Below are positions 33,759 to 45,630 of a stretch of DNA of 64,000 bases, one piece after another. The number at the start of each line of letters is the position of its first letter. The stretch's first letter is position 1. This DNA is from Strobilurus pachycystidiatus (Eukaryota > Basidiomycota > Agaricomycetes > Agaricales > Physalacriaceae): positions 2,542,001 to 2,606,000 of the forward strand of contig JAHLMK010000007.1 in the NCBI GenBank assembly GCA_019915135.1. Reading direction: 5' to 3'. Made by a program: the position numbers and the translations under genes. Under the pieces are notes generated by a model. That model was not told the DNA's origin. It was given only the letters and a program-made list of their open reading frames with translations, and made no database searches.

Positions 33759-35715
33759 TCAATCTACTCTCTCAGCTACTTGTGTAGATATGTTGCGAAT
33801 GGTCGAAGCCTGGGGTGCTCCTGCTGGCAACGGTGACCTTGTCCAATCAGGTAATACGATTCTTCGCTGTTGCTCTTCGTCCTCGCCCTCTGGAATAGCC
33901 ATGGCCTCATCCCATTTCTCTCTTGAGAGCTCGACTCCACCGGTCTTCAGGGAGCCAGCCAGGGAGCCCCCAACCCAGGCCATTGTGGCAGGAGTGAACG
34001 CTGGTGCCTTGCCACCGTTAACTCTAGCACGCTCGGATAGCGGGGTTGGAGGCATAGGGTTGTTGAGGATGGCAAAGTGGTTCGTCAGGGGCCTCAAGGC
34101 TGAATATCGGTCATATTGAGGTGGAAGAGGTTTATCAGGCCGTGTCGGCAGCCTGCTTGATGGCGAAGGTAGCGCGATGGCGCGTAGAATCTCGGTATGG
34201 ACGCGTGGAATGAATCCAGGAAGCATGGCAGTCCCACCAACAACGAGAATAGAGGATGCCATAGTCTTGCGTAGATCAACTGGCACCTTGACATTGCCAC
34301 ATTAGATGCCAACTTTGCAGAACCTTGTAGAAAATCTTACCTTCAAGAGTGAGTCAAGGATGACTTCGGCGACACTACTTTCATCGACATCCCCGCCTGT
34401 GAAGAGGAGTTCAGCCGTGCGCTCTCGTATCCAACCCGGTAGAATGAGGGTGCCATATCCAGTCTCCAATTGTTGTGACGCAGAAGGCGGTACGCGGATC
34501 ATTAGCTCAGATGCGGTCGACGTTCGTTCATGCATCATAGCAACTGCATGCATCCCATCACCTTCGCCACCGCGCCGATCCTCTATGAACGGGTTTCTGG
34601 CAGGAGTGGACACGATGGAGAAGTCTGAGGAGTCGGGCTGCGAGGACATGCTTTCCCTTCCGGCGAAAGAGAAGTCCGAATCACTCGATGGTATGTCCAT
34701 GTCTGAAGACAAATCGGGAGCGGGTGTGGAATCTCTTTCAGTCGGAAGCGATAGTCCCGGTGCTTCACTCACGAAACAGACACGCGTCTTGATTTCTTCC
34801 AAGAGCGAGTCTGTCAGTACTTCAGGTGAAACACGAGACCTCCGATTGGTTGAAGGGACGCTGATGGAAGCACTGAGAGTGGAAGGCGGAGGAAGATATG
34901 AGCCATATACAAGTATGAAATCGCGTAGATGAGCGGAGAGGCGTTGACCGGCCAGTGGTGTTGTGCGAAGATAGGGAAAGAGCGGCCGGGCGGCAAATAT
35001 CTGTATTGTTTAGAGTGAGCTGGCGGATCTCTGGAGCATAGGCTATACAGACAGGAAGGACAGTTGATTCCTGATGGCCACAGTCAACGACCAGACCAGT
35101 GATTCGTCCGACAGCAAAGAGTGAAAGAAGATGACTAGACGCAAATGACACGGAAGGAACCTTAGAATTGAGTTAGAATATGTAAGAGAAGTTGAACGGC
35201 TTCACGCACTAGCAAGTTCTCAAATAATATCTTTGAAATCATCTCCTTGATATACAACGGCAGAAGCGGATGTTCGACCAATATGACCTTCCTTGCCTTT
35301 GGGTCTGTCAGAAGAGAGCTACAGTATTCAACACATTGAACACGCGACAGGAGGACACTTACTCATGAAAGACTGCTCTCAAAGCCCTCTCCAAGTATAT
35401 CGCAAGCATCCGTTCCTCCTCTGCCCTTTCTGCAGAATCCGTCTTGCGCTCAAGATTCCACAGGCTAGCGCCGTCCTTTCCGTCAGCGTAAAAGACGTCG
35501 CGTGGGCGGCCTTCGCCGCTGAAGCCCACTTTCCATATGCGCGAGCCGGGGTCGATGATGACACGGTCCTCAACACCGTAGAGAGAATGTCGGCGCGTGG
35601 TCCCATAGTGTGGCGACGAGTGCACCGTCGCACTCGAGCTTGCTATCCTCGAGGTTGTCGGTGTCTGGGGTATGGTCAATCTGGAACGCGAAGGCGTTGT
35701 TGGTACTGTGGACAT
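33759..35715 (-). CDS. ARP10: Actin-related protein of the Arp10 type (dynactin pointed-end complex)
   Basis: Five exons (35715-35363, 35318-35210, 35160-35053, 35000-34341, 34286-33759; introns 44-54 nt) encode about 585 residues. Actin-fold pieces: VIIDPGSRIWKVGFSGEGRPRD (N-terminal phosphate-1-like loop, diverged), KVILVEHPLLPLYIKEMI, VSFASSHLLSLFAVGRITGLVVDCGHQEST (phosphate-2-like), SILVVGGTAMLPGF and AWVGGSLAGSL near the end. A Ser/Asp-rich insertion sits in the middle. The diverged nucleotide loops and length fit Arp10/Arp11, which caps the dynactin Arp1 filament for dynein transport. The first acceptor is the one giving DSLLTDPKARKV in phase. The N-terminus has about 45 disordered residues. 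Convergent with the PX-PB1 gene. Confidence 0.82.
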
Positions 35716-35858
35716 GAGGGTGTAAGGCAGGTTCGATCGATCACTTTGGCTTGTGATGCACTTTCACCTTCAGCAAGTTACAAAAGTCATGAAATAAATA
35801 GGTATAGCAGGTGTACAACACATTATCCAGTCATAGTGTACAGTTGCATCTAACTTCA

Positions 35859-37089
35859 TTAGGTGGTGCCTGTCATCCGCCCATACACGAGCATAAGCGT
35901 GAAGGCATACTTTTCGAACTGATCTTTCGACATGAACAGTAGCGCCTGGGAGAGTACGGCTTTTATTATCTGAGCCTGCATCCCCTGGTACCACCCGACA
36001 AAACCTTCACGTCGCCACACCCGGATGAGAATCTCTAATGCGCCAGGATGCTTGAATGTCTTGTGGTGATATTCGTGTGCATGAGGGAGCTCCTGGTGCT
36101 TTATCTCCGCCTCCTCAGCATCGGCACTGCGAGCTTGTATCCTCACTTTAGCCATTATGTAGGGGTAGGTCACCTAAGAGAAGACTTGAGCACGTCCCAA
36201 TGAGCAAGGAGGAGAGATTGCTTACAACGGTAGCTAGTGTTTTGCTGAGGGCACCCACCAAGAAGGAGAGGCCCGGGGAGAATTTATCGTTGCCCTGGGC
36301 GAGCATAACGATGTTCTTGACACGCTCGAACATCCCATAAGTGATAGCGGGGTTGACGGTAAGGATCAGACCGGGTTTGATCCCCAGCCAGAGACCGCCT
36401 ACACCCTCCTCCTCGATGATTTCCCTTGCAACGCCTAGGAATGAGTCATCGTCGCCTTCTTTTGCCAGATTGTCCTCAGAGCTTTTCGTCTTGCCCACCT
36501 GTTGCCTGGTCGCAATGACGGAGACGGGGATGGTGAATATTTGGGCGAGCGCACCAGCCACTGCACCAAGGAGAAGTTCCATTGCCGTGCCAATCTGTGG
36601 GAGCTTCGATCCTTTGGGTAGTTTACGGATGAGACGGTTCATGTAGGATGTCCGGACCATAGAATAGAAGAAGAAGTAGGCATATTCTGTTGAATACTTG
36701 TGAGCAAGGTACATGGTCAGTTCGGGAGTTGAGCATACGCATAGAAAACGTGTTTATCATGGTAGCCCCAAACCCGCGATAGAGACCCAGGATGCCCTCC
36801 TTCTTGAAGACATGGACCAGGACACCGAGCATGGATTGCTCGTCTTGACTCTGACCCTTCGGCAACGCTTGGATGCGCGTTTTGGCACTGACACACACCG
36901 TCAATGGTCGCCTCAAGACCGTAGAGAGACACATACACGTCTAGAGGATATACTACACTGTGACCGGTCAATTTCGTACGATGTCATGGTCGAGATAAGC
37001 ACTCACGCCGTGCTAAAGCAGCCTCCCAGTGCACCGGCTAACGCAGCACCAAAAGGTGTCAGCTTGATGGGCTTTGACTGGACAGACAT
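35859..37089 (-). CDS. Peroxisomal adenine-nucleotide carrier (PMP47/Ant1 type)
   Basis: Five exons (37089-37007, 36957-36937, 36887-36739, 36686-36226, 36173-35859) encode 342 residues; the second exon is 21 nt. Three carrier repeats carry Px(D/E)x(A/V)K-type signatures: YPLDVAKTRIQ, IPVSVIATRQQ (degenerate) and YPYIMAKVRIQAR. Between the first two is YAYFFFYSMVRTSYMNRL, characteristic of PMP47/Ant1. The family exchanges cytosolic ATP for AMP across the peroxisomal membrane, feeding acyl-CoA activation. The splice NTFSM-QYAYFF is phase-consistent and restores the helix. A peroxisomal beta-oxidation-type enzyme lies about 20 kb downstream. Confidence 0.88.
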
Positions 37090-37702
37090 CGTGGAGACTC
37101 TGAAGAGTACAGTCGGACAACAAGGGTAAAGGCAAGCCTCGGGACTCGGAGTGGGGTACCCACAACCATTTCACATGCGCGCGCGACGTCACTTTTCGGA
37201 CGCGTCTGAATCCCGGATGCTTTTTGCTTTTCCATCATCCATCTCTCAGACTTTGACGCTTGTGCTCGCTTGTGGGGCCTGTGTGTCGCCAATTTCTTTC
37301 TCAAATCCAGTTAGACAATCATTCTCTACTCTCTGGGGGCCGATGCGATCTTTATGGACTACCACTACAGTCTTGTTGCGGGAAAATTCGAACACCAGCG
37401 AACGCGAATACAACTGTTAGGCGCTGACTTTGGTACTTGAAAGAAGGCATCGCGGCTCATGCTTTGGCACCACCAGGCAATGAGCCAGGCGATGCGAGGA
37501 GAAGGCGTAGCGTCTGGCAAGCCGTGGCCGTGGACGCTGAGATTGGGTGCGGATGGGCAGTGGGACCGTGACATGAAAGCGAGGTGTGGCAGACATCAGA
37601 CGACACTGGCGGAGTGAAGAGAATTCACCAGGAGTGTGAGCTTCTGAGTGAGTTCGTCGTATGGGAATGAGTTTATTGTGTTGCTACTTCCACAGATTCG
37701 AC
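37090..37702. other. Intergenic
   Basis: About 610 bp between two minus-strand genes: the promoter of the carrier and the 3' flank of the hydrolase. No gene seen. Confidence 0.5.
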
Positions 37703-38363
37703 CTAGAGAGCCTGAATACCTGCTATAACCTGTTTTGCACTCCACACCTCCGCAAACTCTTCGTTGAGCTCCGCCAAAGAAACCTTATGCATAGTCTCTC
37801 CGTCGAACTCCTCCAGCCCATCTGCACTCTTGAGCCCAAAGGCAGCAGTCCCATCTGACACGAGGATGACCTTGTAGTCCATATTTCCCGCCATCCTGAC
37901 GGTGGTGGATACGCAGTGGATTGTCGTGAGGCCAGTCACCACGAGCGTGTCGATCTTGGCGGCTTGTAGACGTTCGTGAAGGTCTGTGCCAATGAAGCCG
38001 GAGTTGACATTCTTGACGATGACTGGCTCGGTTGGGAGAGGGGCGACGTGGGCCTGTGGGAGGATCATAGACGTGTTGGAGGGGTGGAAGTTGGATCCGA
38101 TCTCTCTGGAGCGGTGATGGATGTGGTACACTGGGAGAGCAGCATTGCGAAAGGCGGCCAGGGTGGATGCAATGTTTTCCTCGAGGTTAGGAGTTGATCG
38201 GGAGAGCCTGGTGTATGGGGGGTTGTTGAACGCTGCGCCGGTCCTTCATCGGGGGATGATTGCGTGGAGAAGGGAAAAACTACTGACCTTCTTGTACGTC
38301 GATCACCAGTAAAGCAGTTGTATGGGCGATGATTCCCGCGGGACTTGGCTGGATTGCCGACAT
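37703..38363 (-). CDS. Isochorismatase-like cysteine hydrolase
   Basis: Two exons (38363-38288 and 38232-37703; 55-nt intron) give 201 residues. Family motifs: TTALLVIDVQEAF (Asp of the triad), VIVKNVNSGFIGTDL (Lys) and TLVVTGLTTIHCVSTTVRMA with the nucleophile Cys before VSTT, then VSDGTAAF. The acceptor at the GCGCAG in 38233-38238 is chosen because it yields QEAFNNPPYTRLSRSTPN in frame; the nearer CAG does not. Enzymes of this fold hydrolyse vinyl ethers, amides or nicotinamide-like substrates; the substrate here cannot be told. No signal peptide. Confidence 0.87.
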
Positions 38364-38838
38364 GTAAAGCTGGCGTGAGGAACGTCAAGAAAGGCGCAAG
38401 CAATACTACTGTAGAGGCACTCTTCGGATGCGGGCCGATCGTTGGAAATTCTCAAGATTTCAAGATTTCAGGAACATGATTTCCAACAGTTCCAATCATT
38501 TTGGAAAAGTCTCACGGAAGCTCACGGACCGAATACTTGGATTCGTACTTGAGGCCTGAGGCCTTGAGATAAGTACGAGCTGATTGTGTCTGGCACGCGC
38601 CTCTCACGCCGCTTCGAGGTCTGGCTGGTCATTGGCCACACCACGCTGCCATGCATATCTCTCTCCGTGTTTCATTCCCACACATACACCGGGCATCTCG
38701 ATCCATCTTATATGAACTGTCCACATGTGTCATGTCAGACGGGATCGTATCTTTGATCTCGGCGCTGACCCTGTTCATGCTTAATTCATTGCAGATTCAA
38801 TTGCCGCTCAACGTTTAAGCTCTTTCTCCCTCTCTTCC
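38364..38838. other. Divergent promoter region, hydrolase / arrestin
   Basis: 475 bp between the two start codons. A short TTCAAGAT direct repeat occurs near 38455. No other feature seen. Confidence 0.45.
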
Positions 38839-40477
38839 ATGAATGATACAGCGAGCATCAGCTCCGGGCCTCCGAGCTATCCGAGCTATCCCAGCTCTCT
38901 CTCGGCACCCTCAGATGCAGATCTTCCGTCATATAGTCCTCCCTTGTCCACATTGCGGCGCCCTCAGACAGCGCCACAACCACGAGCGCCGGTCGAACAT
39001 AAGTACGAACTGAACTCGGGAACTGGAAGAGCCTGGGCGACTCTGAAGCTTACCAGTCGTTCGAGATCGTCGCAACAATTGCCCATCTTTGCCGAAGGTG
39101 ACGACGTCAAAGGATCACTTGTCCTAGACCTCAAGAAACAAGAAACATTCAAATGCATCACTCTAACGGTGCGTATCGAGTGTTGTCTTTCGGTTTGTCT
39201 TGACCTTAGGACGTATCACACAGATACAAGGACAAATCTTAACAGGGCCAACGAACGCATGGAAATTTCTCGAAGTCAAGACCGTCTTGTGGGAACGCTC
39301 CGCGTTGCACGAAAAGCTACATGGCCACATGGAATTGCCGTTCTCCGTGGCAATACCCAAAACAATTACTGAGGAAGGTTCAGGACCGCACCCGTGCAGG
39401 TTACCACAAACCTTCCTAGAGAAAACGGTCTCGGCCACTGTGCAGTACGATTTCATTGTCGAAATGAAACGCGCCACTTTTTTGTCACCCTCGAAGTACG
39501 TGCTGTAGTGTCATCAAACTTCTTTGTCTTATGGTATCAAGATTGCAGACTATGTTCGCCTATGTACCACTTACGCGACCTGGTCCAGCTTCTTCACTCC
39601 GGCAACTGGCATATCGTGAGAGAAGTCCACTGCTTGGTCCAGAGGTGGATCCCGACGGGTGGCTGGGGCTTCCTGCCCTCACCGTTCCGGGAAAGGTATT
39701 CTCGAACCGTATGGTTGACATCCACTGCAATGTCAGTCAGATTTTGCTGAGCAGAGTGTTTCCCTGATTCTGACAACGATCTAGCTACATCTAGCGACCC
39801 CAGTGAGCTTCGACTTAGCTCGCATTGTATTGCCCTCTCACGGTTTATTAGCTGTCATACACTCGAGGGACGAATATACCGTGTCTGATTGAAATATCAT
39901 GCGCGGATGCCCAAGCACTGGATCTACTCTCTTCGGGCAGCGGGACACCAGTTCGCCTTCGAAGATACGTGACCACATACACGAAAGACCTTCAAGTCGA
40001 CTATAACTACTCAAGGATGAAAGGGAAAAATAGCCGTCGATTCTTTGACGCCGAGACGAAGTGGGGGGAAACCGTCGAGGATGTTGCGACTGTAGTATGG
40101 TGGCCGTTGAACGAGGATAGTAGCCGAGAAGAGCCAACACGCCGCTTCCAAGGCGAGATCAACCTTGACCGGGGCCTCAAACCGACATGTCGTTTGGGAA
40201 ATTTCCACATCAGGGTTTGTGTTCAACGACTAAAAATGCCAATGCTGACATCTTACAACTCCAGTATACTGTTGCGCTGCTGCCAATTGCTGCAGTTGGC
40301 TTCTCCAATGCCAGTAGCTCAACACATCCGCTCTTGGAGCAGGACGTGGAAATCACCACGACATTTGCCGCTGGTCCTCGGCCGATATCCTATGCCCCTC
40401 CTCTCAACGACCGGGCTACTCGTTCGATGGGAGGAAGCAATTACATGATACCGCCGTATTCCCCTTTTGTAGTATAG
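38839..40477 (+). CDS. Alpha-arrestin-like adaptor
   Basis: Six exons (38839-39168, 39224-39495, 39542-39731, 39785-39802, 39852-40214, 40265-40477) give 461 residues; exon 4 is an 18-nt microexon encoding LHLATP. The N-terminal arrestin fold includes GDDVKGSLVLDL, IQGQILTGPTNAWKFLEVKTVLW and LPFSVAIPKTI. The C-terminal fold includes VDIHCNLHLATPLSYTRG, IPCLIEISC, GEINLDRGLKPTCRLGNFHIRYTV and an extended-strand end. An N-terminal PPSY motif and LPSY are candidate WW-binding sites for a Rsp5/Nedd4 ubiquitin ligase, as in fungal arrestin adaptors that direct transporter endocytosis. The splice choice at 39851 restores IPC and the rest of the fold in phase. The target is unknown. Confidence 0.82.
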
Positions 40478-41218
40478 TCGTACGTGAATGTACGTCTAGC
40501 CCTTTTTGTAGAATGCAATCTTTGCTTCTTTCTATGCGTCCCGTCATTTCCTGCGAACTTTGTATTGATCATCTTTCATCTATGATCATCGACTTCTGTT
40601 CGCATCATACGCCACATTTCGCCTATATAAAAGTACCTTCTGCCCGGAAGATGGGAAGAGCAGTTTGAGGGATCGTTGAACCTCCAAGACCTCATTTTCG
40701 TCAATGCTGTTGCATGCTTGAACGCGGACCACTAACTTGTCAAGATCGGTATGGCGAGTGTCCGGACGAGATGTGCCAACTTGCTGCCGGAGGGTTCGAG
40801 AGCATCGCACAAATCTTTTGGTGCAGCAAAGGGCAACAGAGTTTCGATTATGCTCAACAGCTGGCCACGACCTGGTTGTAGAAAGAAGTGCGCCACGACG
40901 CAACGATCGGAAAGGGTCTCCAATGAACAACAGTCAATCAAATCATGTTGGTTGACGATGGCGTCTGAGTTTTCGAGTCCTGCGGTCTAGCCCGGGAGTG
41001 AATTCAACGCTTTGAGAATCTCAAAAAAGACTGAGAACTTGGGATGCTCGCTTTTCTCGAATGTAGATGATAGTAGAGAGCAAGCCGGAACACGTTTGAT
41101 CGCCGGGCTGTGATCGTATCATCGTAGTAATCGCCGCGGCAAAGCTTGGCGCGGCGCATGTTCTCTTTCCTAAATGATAAGTCACTAGAAACAACCGACT
41201 CACTCTCATCTCACTCTA
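40478..41218. other. Intergenic
   Basis: About 740 bp between the arrestin stop and the start of the decayed peptidase. A few overlapping short frames at 40586-40990 show no similarity I recognise. Confidence 0.45.
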
Positions 41219-43430
41219 TTGCCCTCTATGCTCTCATCTTCGACCATGAAGAGAACCGGACATTACTCTGATTTCATGGTCACCGAATCGCCCACAAACA
41301 AACGTGGTCGTCTCGTGAAAGTTATCATTGCGGTTGGCTTATGTAGTCGCGTCTTTATTTGTCCTCCGGTCCTTTCAAAAGGCTTGGTCCAGACTTTCAT
41401 AGCGTCCTGCACAGTGCAAGAGGAGTTGCTATCTGGCCGACCTTCATTCTCTAGCAACGCGTGTCCTCAGGCTTCTCCGCTGATCCCAGAGCTCAACATC
41501 GATATCTGGAAGGCTGCAAACCAAATCATTGGATCAGAGGATTTCAAGTGGCGAGCTAACTCCTTGCTGGCTGGCTCCGTCCGAATCCCGTCAGTGAAAA
41601 CCTCCCTAGTCTTCGGAAACAGTGCAATTGACGTACTTAGTACGGAAACTTTTGACGAAATGGGCCAACTCACCGAGGACCCTCGATTTGAGACGCGCGG
41701 AAAGATACATGAATACCTCTTGGAGAAGCTTCCCTTAATGTAAGTGTTCGATACGTGCTGATTACAGACGCGCTGACGGTGGACAGATGGCACGCTGTGT
41801 TTGACTTGCAGAAGGTCAACACGTATGGTTCAATATACACCTGGAAAGGAAAGGATGAGTCCCTCAAACCGATACTGCTACTGGCCATGGCATCAGGGTA
41901 ATTACTACTCTCATGAAGTCCGCGTATTTGGCTATTGATACCTGCTGCAGACGTTGTACCGGTGAACCCAGATACGCTCAGTCTTTGAACCCATCCGCCC
42001 TTCTCTGGCTACTCCGATGGCACTAAGATATGGGGCCGCGGCGCATCCGATGACAAAAGCGGGGAATACTGTTTGTGTTTTTGTCCCTCAGAATGCACAG
42101 TACTTCCTGACGGCACTCTCATCCAGAACTGCGCTTGAGATTCTCCTGGAGAATGGATTTACTAGTACTACCCGAACCATCAATTGTAGTTTCGGGTTCG
42201 ACGAAGAGGGCGGAGGCGCTAAAGTAGGTTCCTCGAGTTGATGGTCTGCAGGTGATGATTCTCACTCGATATTAGGGAGCGGGAGCCTTGGCTCCGGCGC
42301 TTCTGGAGATGGATGGCGAGGGTTCTATGGCCTTCGTCCTTGACGAGACAGGATCTTTCTCCGAGCAATTTGGACATGTCTTCGCCGTGGTAGGAGTGAC
42401 TGAGAAGGAATTCATGAACGTCAAAATGCAGGTTGACACCCCCGGCGGTCACAGTAGTGTCCCTCCTACCCATACAGGAATCGGGGTACTTTCTAGACTT
42501 GTCGTTGAGTTCGAAGAAGATCCTTTCATGATTCATCTCGTGAGTATCGCCTGTACATTGACGTCCGTGTCTGATTCACTCCTTAGGATCGCGAAACGCC
42601 AACGTATGACCTCCTCCAATGCTTTGCGGAGCACGGAAGGACGATGCCCGATGGCCCACCGATGGCCTTCACAGCAAGATCAAGAAGGCGGCAGAGTCCG
42701 ACGAAGCCTTACGCGAAGTGGAAGATATCCTCTTTGAGGATCACATCTTCAAGAGCCTTGTGGCAACCACGCAACCAGTTGACATAATATATGGCGGAAT
42801 CAAGTCCAATGCACTTCCTGAGCAGGCCTGGGCCGTCTTGAATCATCGCATTTCCACTCAGAGGCATGCATATCTTCTCCGCCTTCACGCCGCCCTTCCG
42901 TCCTCATATCTCTAGTTCAATCGCCGAAACAGAAAAGCACGACACCGAACTTCTCCTGGTGGCATTGGCAGCACGCTTTAATCTCACATATGCTGCTTTT
43001 GGGAAGAATTCCCTGTAATGGAAGCGCCCATGAGAAAGGATCTCTCACGTTGAGTTCTTTCCAGGCATTGCCGCCTGCTCCGGTTACACCGTCGAGTGGA
43101 GACCACGCTGCTACGTTTCACTTATTGTCCGGAACCATCAAAGCTACCTACAACTCCCACAGGGCACTAGAAGGTGACAACATCGTTGTGGCGCCAGGGA
43201 TGCCTACGGGCAACACCGATTCACGATATTATTGGGGTCTGAGTAAAAACATCCTTGATCCCAAGCTCGGTCAACATACCGTCAACGAATGTATGTCTTA
43301 CGACGCCCTCGGGGGAAATTGACGGTAGACTGATCATCGTTGGACAGATCTTTCGATTGACGCGTACTTGGAGATCATAAGGTTCTTCACCACTCTGATC
43401 CTAAACGCGGACGAATCGGTGACCTTGTGA
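41219..43430 (+). pseudogene. Decayed M20 metallopeptidase gene (carboxypeptidase S / Cps1 type)
   Basis: The whole family outline is readable: N-terminal membrane-anchor region, VRIPTETFDEMGQLTEDPRFET, KVNTYGSIYTWKG, THPPFSGYSDGTKIWGRGASDDKSG, NCSFGFDEEGGGAKGAGALAPALLE, VDTPGGHSSVPPTHTGIGVLSRL, KSNALPEQAWAVLNHRIST, LLSGTIKATYNSHR and the C-terminal IIRFFTTLILNADESVTL. Vacuolar Cps1 removes C-terminal residues from peptides. Breaks: a frame change near 41890-41898 at the MAHQD zinc-ligand motif, TGA at 41986-41988 where Trp is expected, loss of a usable donor near 42062, a frameshift near 42630-42660, a GC donor near 42867, and a stop and frameshift near 43016. Intact introns elsewhere imply recent decay. 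Sequencing error is unlikely to explain so many. Confidence 0.8.
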
Positions 43431-44036
43431 AGTACTCTCAAACGAGCATGTGTAGTAGTACAGTGGGGGCTGTGAGATAACGCGCAATCAGTCAAAGATC
43501 ATTTAATTGTATACCTCGGTCTGGGCGCTGAAAGGAACTTGCCTGACAGCCATTTTCTTCGCCACTCGCCAAGGCAACCAAAAGATTTCGAGCGACTGTC
43601 AACATAATACCTCTAATGGCAAGTGTTTTAGTGCGATGATTCCAAATGACTTTCATATATACTAATACAGGATCAGCTCAAAGACTCCCGCACCTATCGA
43701 CGCTTGCATCAGCTCATCTGCGATCACTGGTGGATTGTTGAGATATTGAACGCGTTCCGGCAGTTCCTCGTACGCACGCTGAAAATCGCACCATACATTC
43801 TCCCCATCCTGTTGTTCTGGGTGAGGTATTACACCGAATGTTCCGGTCGGCCCTCGGTGTCCACACTCCTTGACATACCGTCCAAGGGAGTGATGGCCGA
43901 CGTGGTGCAAATAGCGAAATGTTTGAAAGGGACCTGGGAAGCGGAGAGTGGGTACGGGATTGCGACACTGCAATGCTTGTGACAGCGTGTACTGAAACAA
44001 GATTGTAGGGAGACTGTGCTTCTGGATGGCTCTGAG
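43431..44036. other. Spacer with overlapping open frames on both strands
   Basis: Open stretches at 43704-43982 (+) and 43662-44147 (-) overlap. The minus one ends with a sensible-looking segment, but I recognise neither and could not connect either to further exons. Confidence 0.4.
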
Positions 44037-44279
44037 ATGAATGCAGATATCGCTGAAACGGATGCATATGCATCTAAGATAAATGCAGAAGTCTTTGAGG
44101 CGGATATCCTGTTGCGACAGCTGGACGATATTCATCGCCGGCAGCAAGCAGAAATCGCCAGCTTTTCTTGGTATGGCGGAAAGACGGCGGTGGTAGAGAG
44201 GATTGGGAGGCTGTTGCAGCTGAAAGCAGACGCAGTGAAGACAAAGAAGCAGATCAGGGCGGTGAAGAGCGAAAGATAG
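44037..44279 (+). CDS. Short helical hypothetical protein or terminal exon
   Basis: 80 residues from MNADIAETDAY, rich in Ala, Glu, Lys and Leu, with predicted continuous helix and coiled-coil character (EADILLRQLDDIHRRQQAEI, then LKADAVKTKKQIRAVKSER). A plausible acceptor (GATTGTAG) just upstream suggests it may be the last exon of a longer gene whose earlier exons I could not place. Convergent with TGS1. Confidence 0.35.
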   Translation: MNADIAETDAYASKINAEVFEADILLRQLDDIHRRQQAEIASFSWYGGKTAVVERIGRLLQLKADAVKTKKQIRAVKSER

Positions 44280-44402
44280 AGGACGCGCTGGCTATGCACC
44301 CTCATCGAAAGGATGTGGAACCAAGATGTCATTTCCAGTGCTTACGACATGGAAAATCTCGCTGTACACGACGCACCAGATACTATGTTGAGCCTCGATG
44401 GT

Positions 44403-45530
44403 TTAGAACATATTTTCCTGACCATCAACAAGTCCTCCGAAATAACACGTCAGTGCTTTGAGCTTGTTGCCCATCCACTCTTCCTCCACCTCAATGTACT
44501 CCTTCACATCAGACGTCAAGGAAGCGCCAGCGTTGTCGCCAACCAGCGCACCAATCTCGTCCAAATCTGAGTTCCGAGGGATATAGTATGCCACATTGGG
44601 TGTGAGTTTTCGGGTTAGGTGGAAAAGATCTGCGCCGTGGATGGGCTGGATGGAGGAGAGCGAGTAGGGCGGGGACACGAAAGCCTCTTCTGTACCGCTT
44701 TCCTTGGTCGGGGATGGAAGAGTTGATGGGGAACCGTCAAGATACGAAGGACCGCCCCATGGAGGACTGAGAAAGACCACGTCTATCTTGCGCGAAGCGC
44801 TTTGAGGCAAAGACGCGTACGACTCAGCAAAAGAGATGTAGTCCGTCAGGATGAATTCAATGTTCTCAGAGACTCCGTAGATCTGCGCGTTATGTCTTGC
44901 CAGAGCGAGGCGGATTGGGGAGGTGTCGAGGGCGATGACTGTCGGTCGGAGGCGATGAGGAGCACCCCAGAACAGGCAGCAGGGCAAGCCACGTACCTCT
45001 CTGGCAAGTCTTGGCAAAGGCGATAGCATTCCCGCCAACGCCGCAGAATGCATCGAGAATTGTGTCGCACCGACATCTTTCGGCTATTTGGTCCGCAATG
45101 AGCTCCGGGGTGACGCTGTACCAGCCTTCCTCATCGAGAAGGCAGCCAGGAGGCGTCGAGTACAGAGAGAAGTAACGAGTCCGCTGAGAGAAGTCTGTGT
45201 ATATTATTGAACATTTGACAAGAGAAAAGATGAAGACGACGGACATTTTTGCAGATGCTCAGGAACCTCCGAGCGATCTTTGTAGTGCTCCACAAGGCCA
45301 GTGGCGTCGTGTTTTGATATCCAACGAGGCCCGTACGCGTTTTCTCGCTGTGTCGAGACTGTTCCCTCGTTGAACTTGGGTCTTTTCTGCGGCGGTTCAT
45401 CATCATCCACGACGGCGGCCTGGGAGCTCTCGGCTGGGCTTTCTGGGGTGGACTGGCCAGTTCCAAAGGCCTGCTGCACAAAAGCCGACAGGCCGCTGAA
45501 TGGTGCGGCGCGTTTACGGTTTTTGCCCAT
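44403..45530 (-). CDS. TGS1: Trimethylguanosine synthase (snRNA/snoRNA cap hypermethylase)
   Basis: Three exons (45530-45245, 45194-44997, 44938-44403; introns 50 and 58 nt) encode 339 residues. Tgs1 converts the m7G cap of snRNAs and snoRNAs to 2,2,7-trimethylguanosine using S-adenosylmethionine. Motifs: RYFSLY and GWYSVTPELIADQIA, the SAM-binding DAFCGVGGNAIAFA (motif I), VIALDTSPIRLALARHNA (motif II) and the catalytic SPPWGGPSY (motif IV), then LTPNVAYYIPRN. The start at MGKNRKRAAPF is preferred to an in-frame ATG 69 nt upstream, because it gives the usual basic N-terminus and leaves room for a promoter. Head-to-head with MED22. Confidence 0.93.
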
Positions 45531-45630
45531 GACGGGCGGTGGTGGTCCTCGAGTGATCGGAAGTCGAAAATGGGCTTGCACCCGAACTGTCATGATCAAA
45601 TCCTGTGGTCTCGCCTAATCTTGCTCGACA
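45531..45630. promoter_or_regulatory. Very compact divergent promoter, TGS1 / MED22
   Basis: Only 100 bp lie between the two start codons (31 bp if the upstream TGS1 ATG is used), so the two genes of nuclear RNA metabolism and transcription must share control sequence. Confidence 0.65.
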
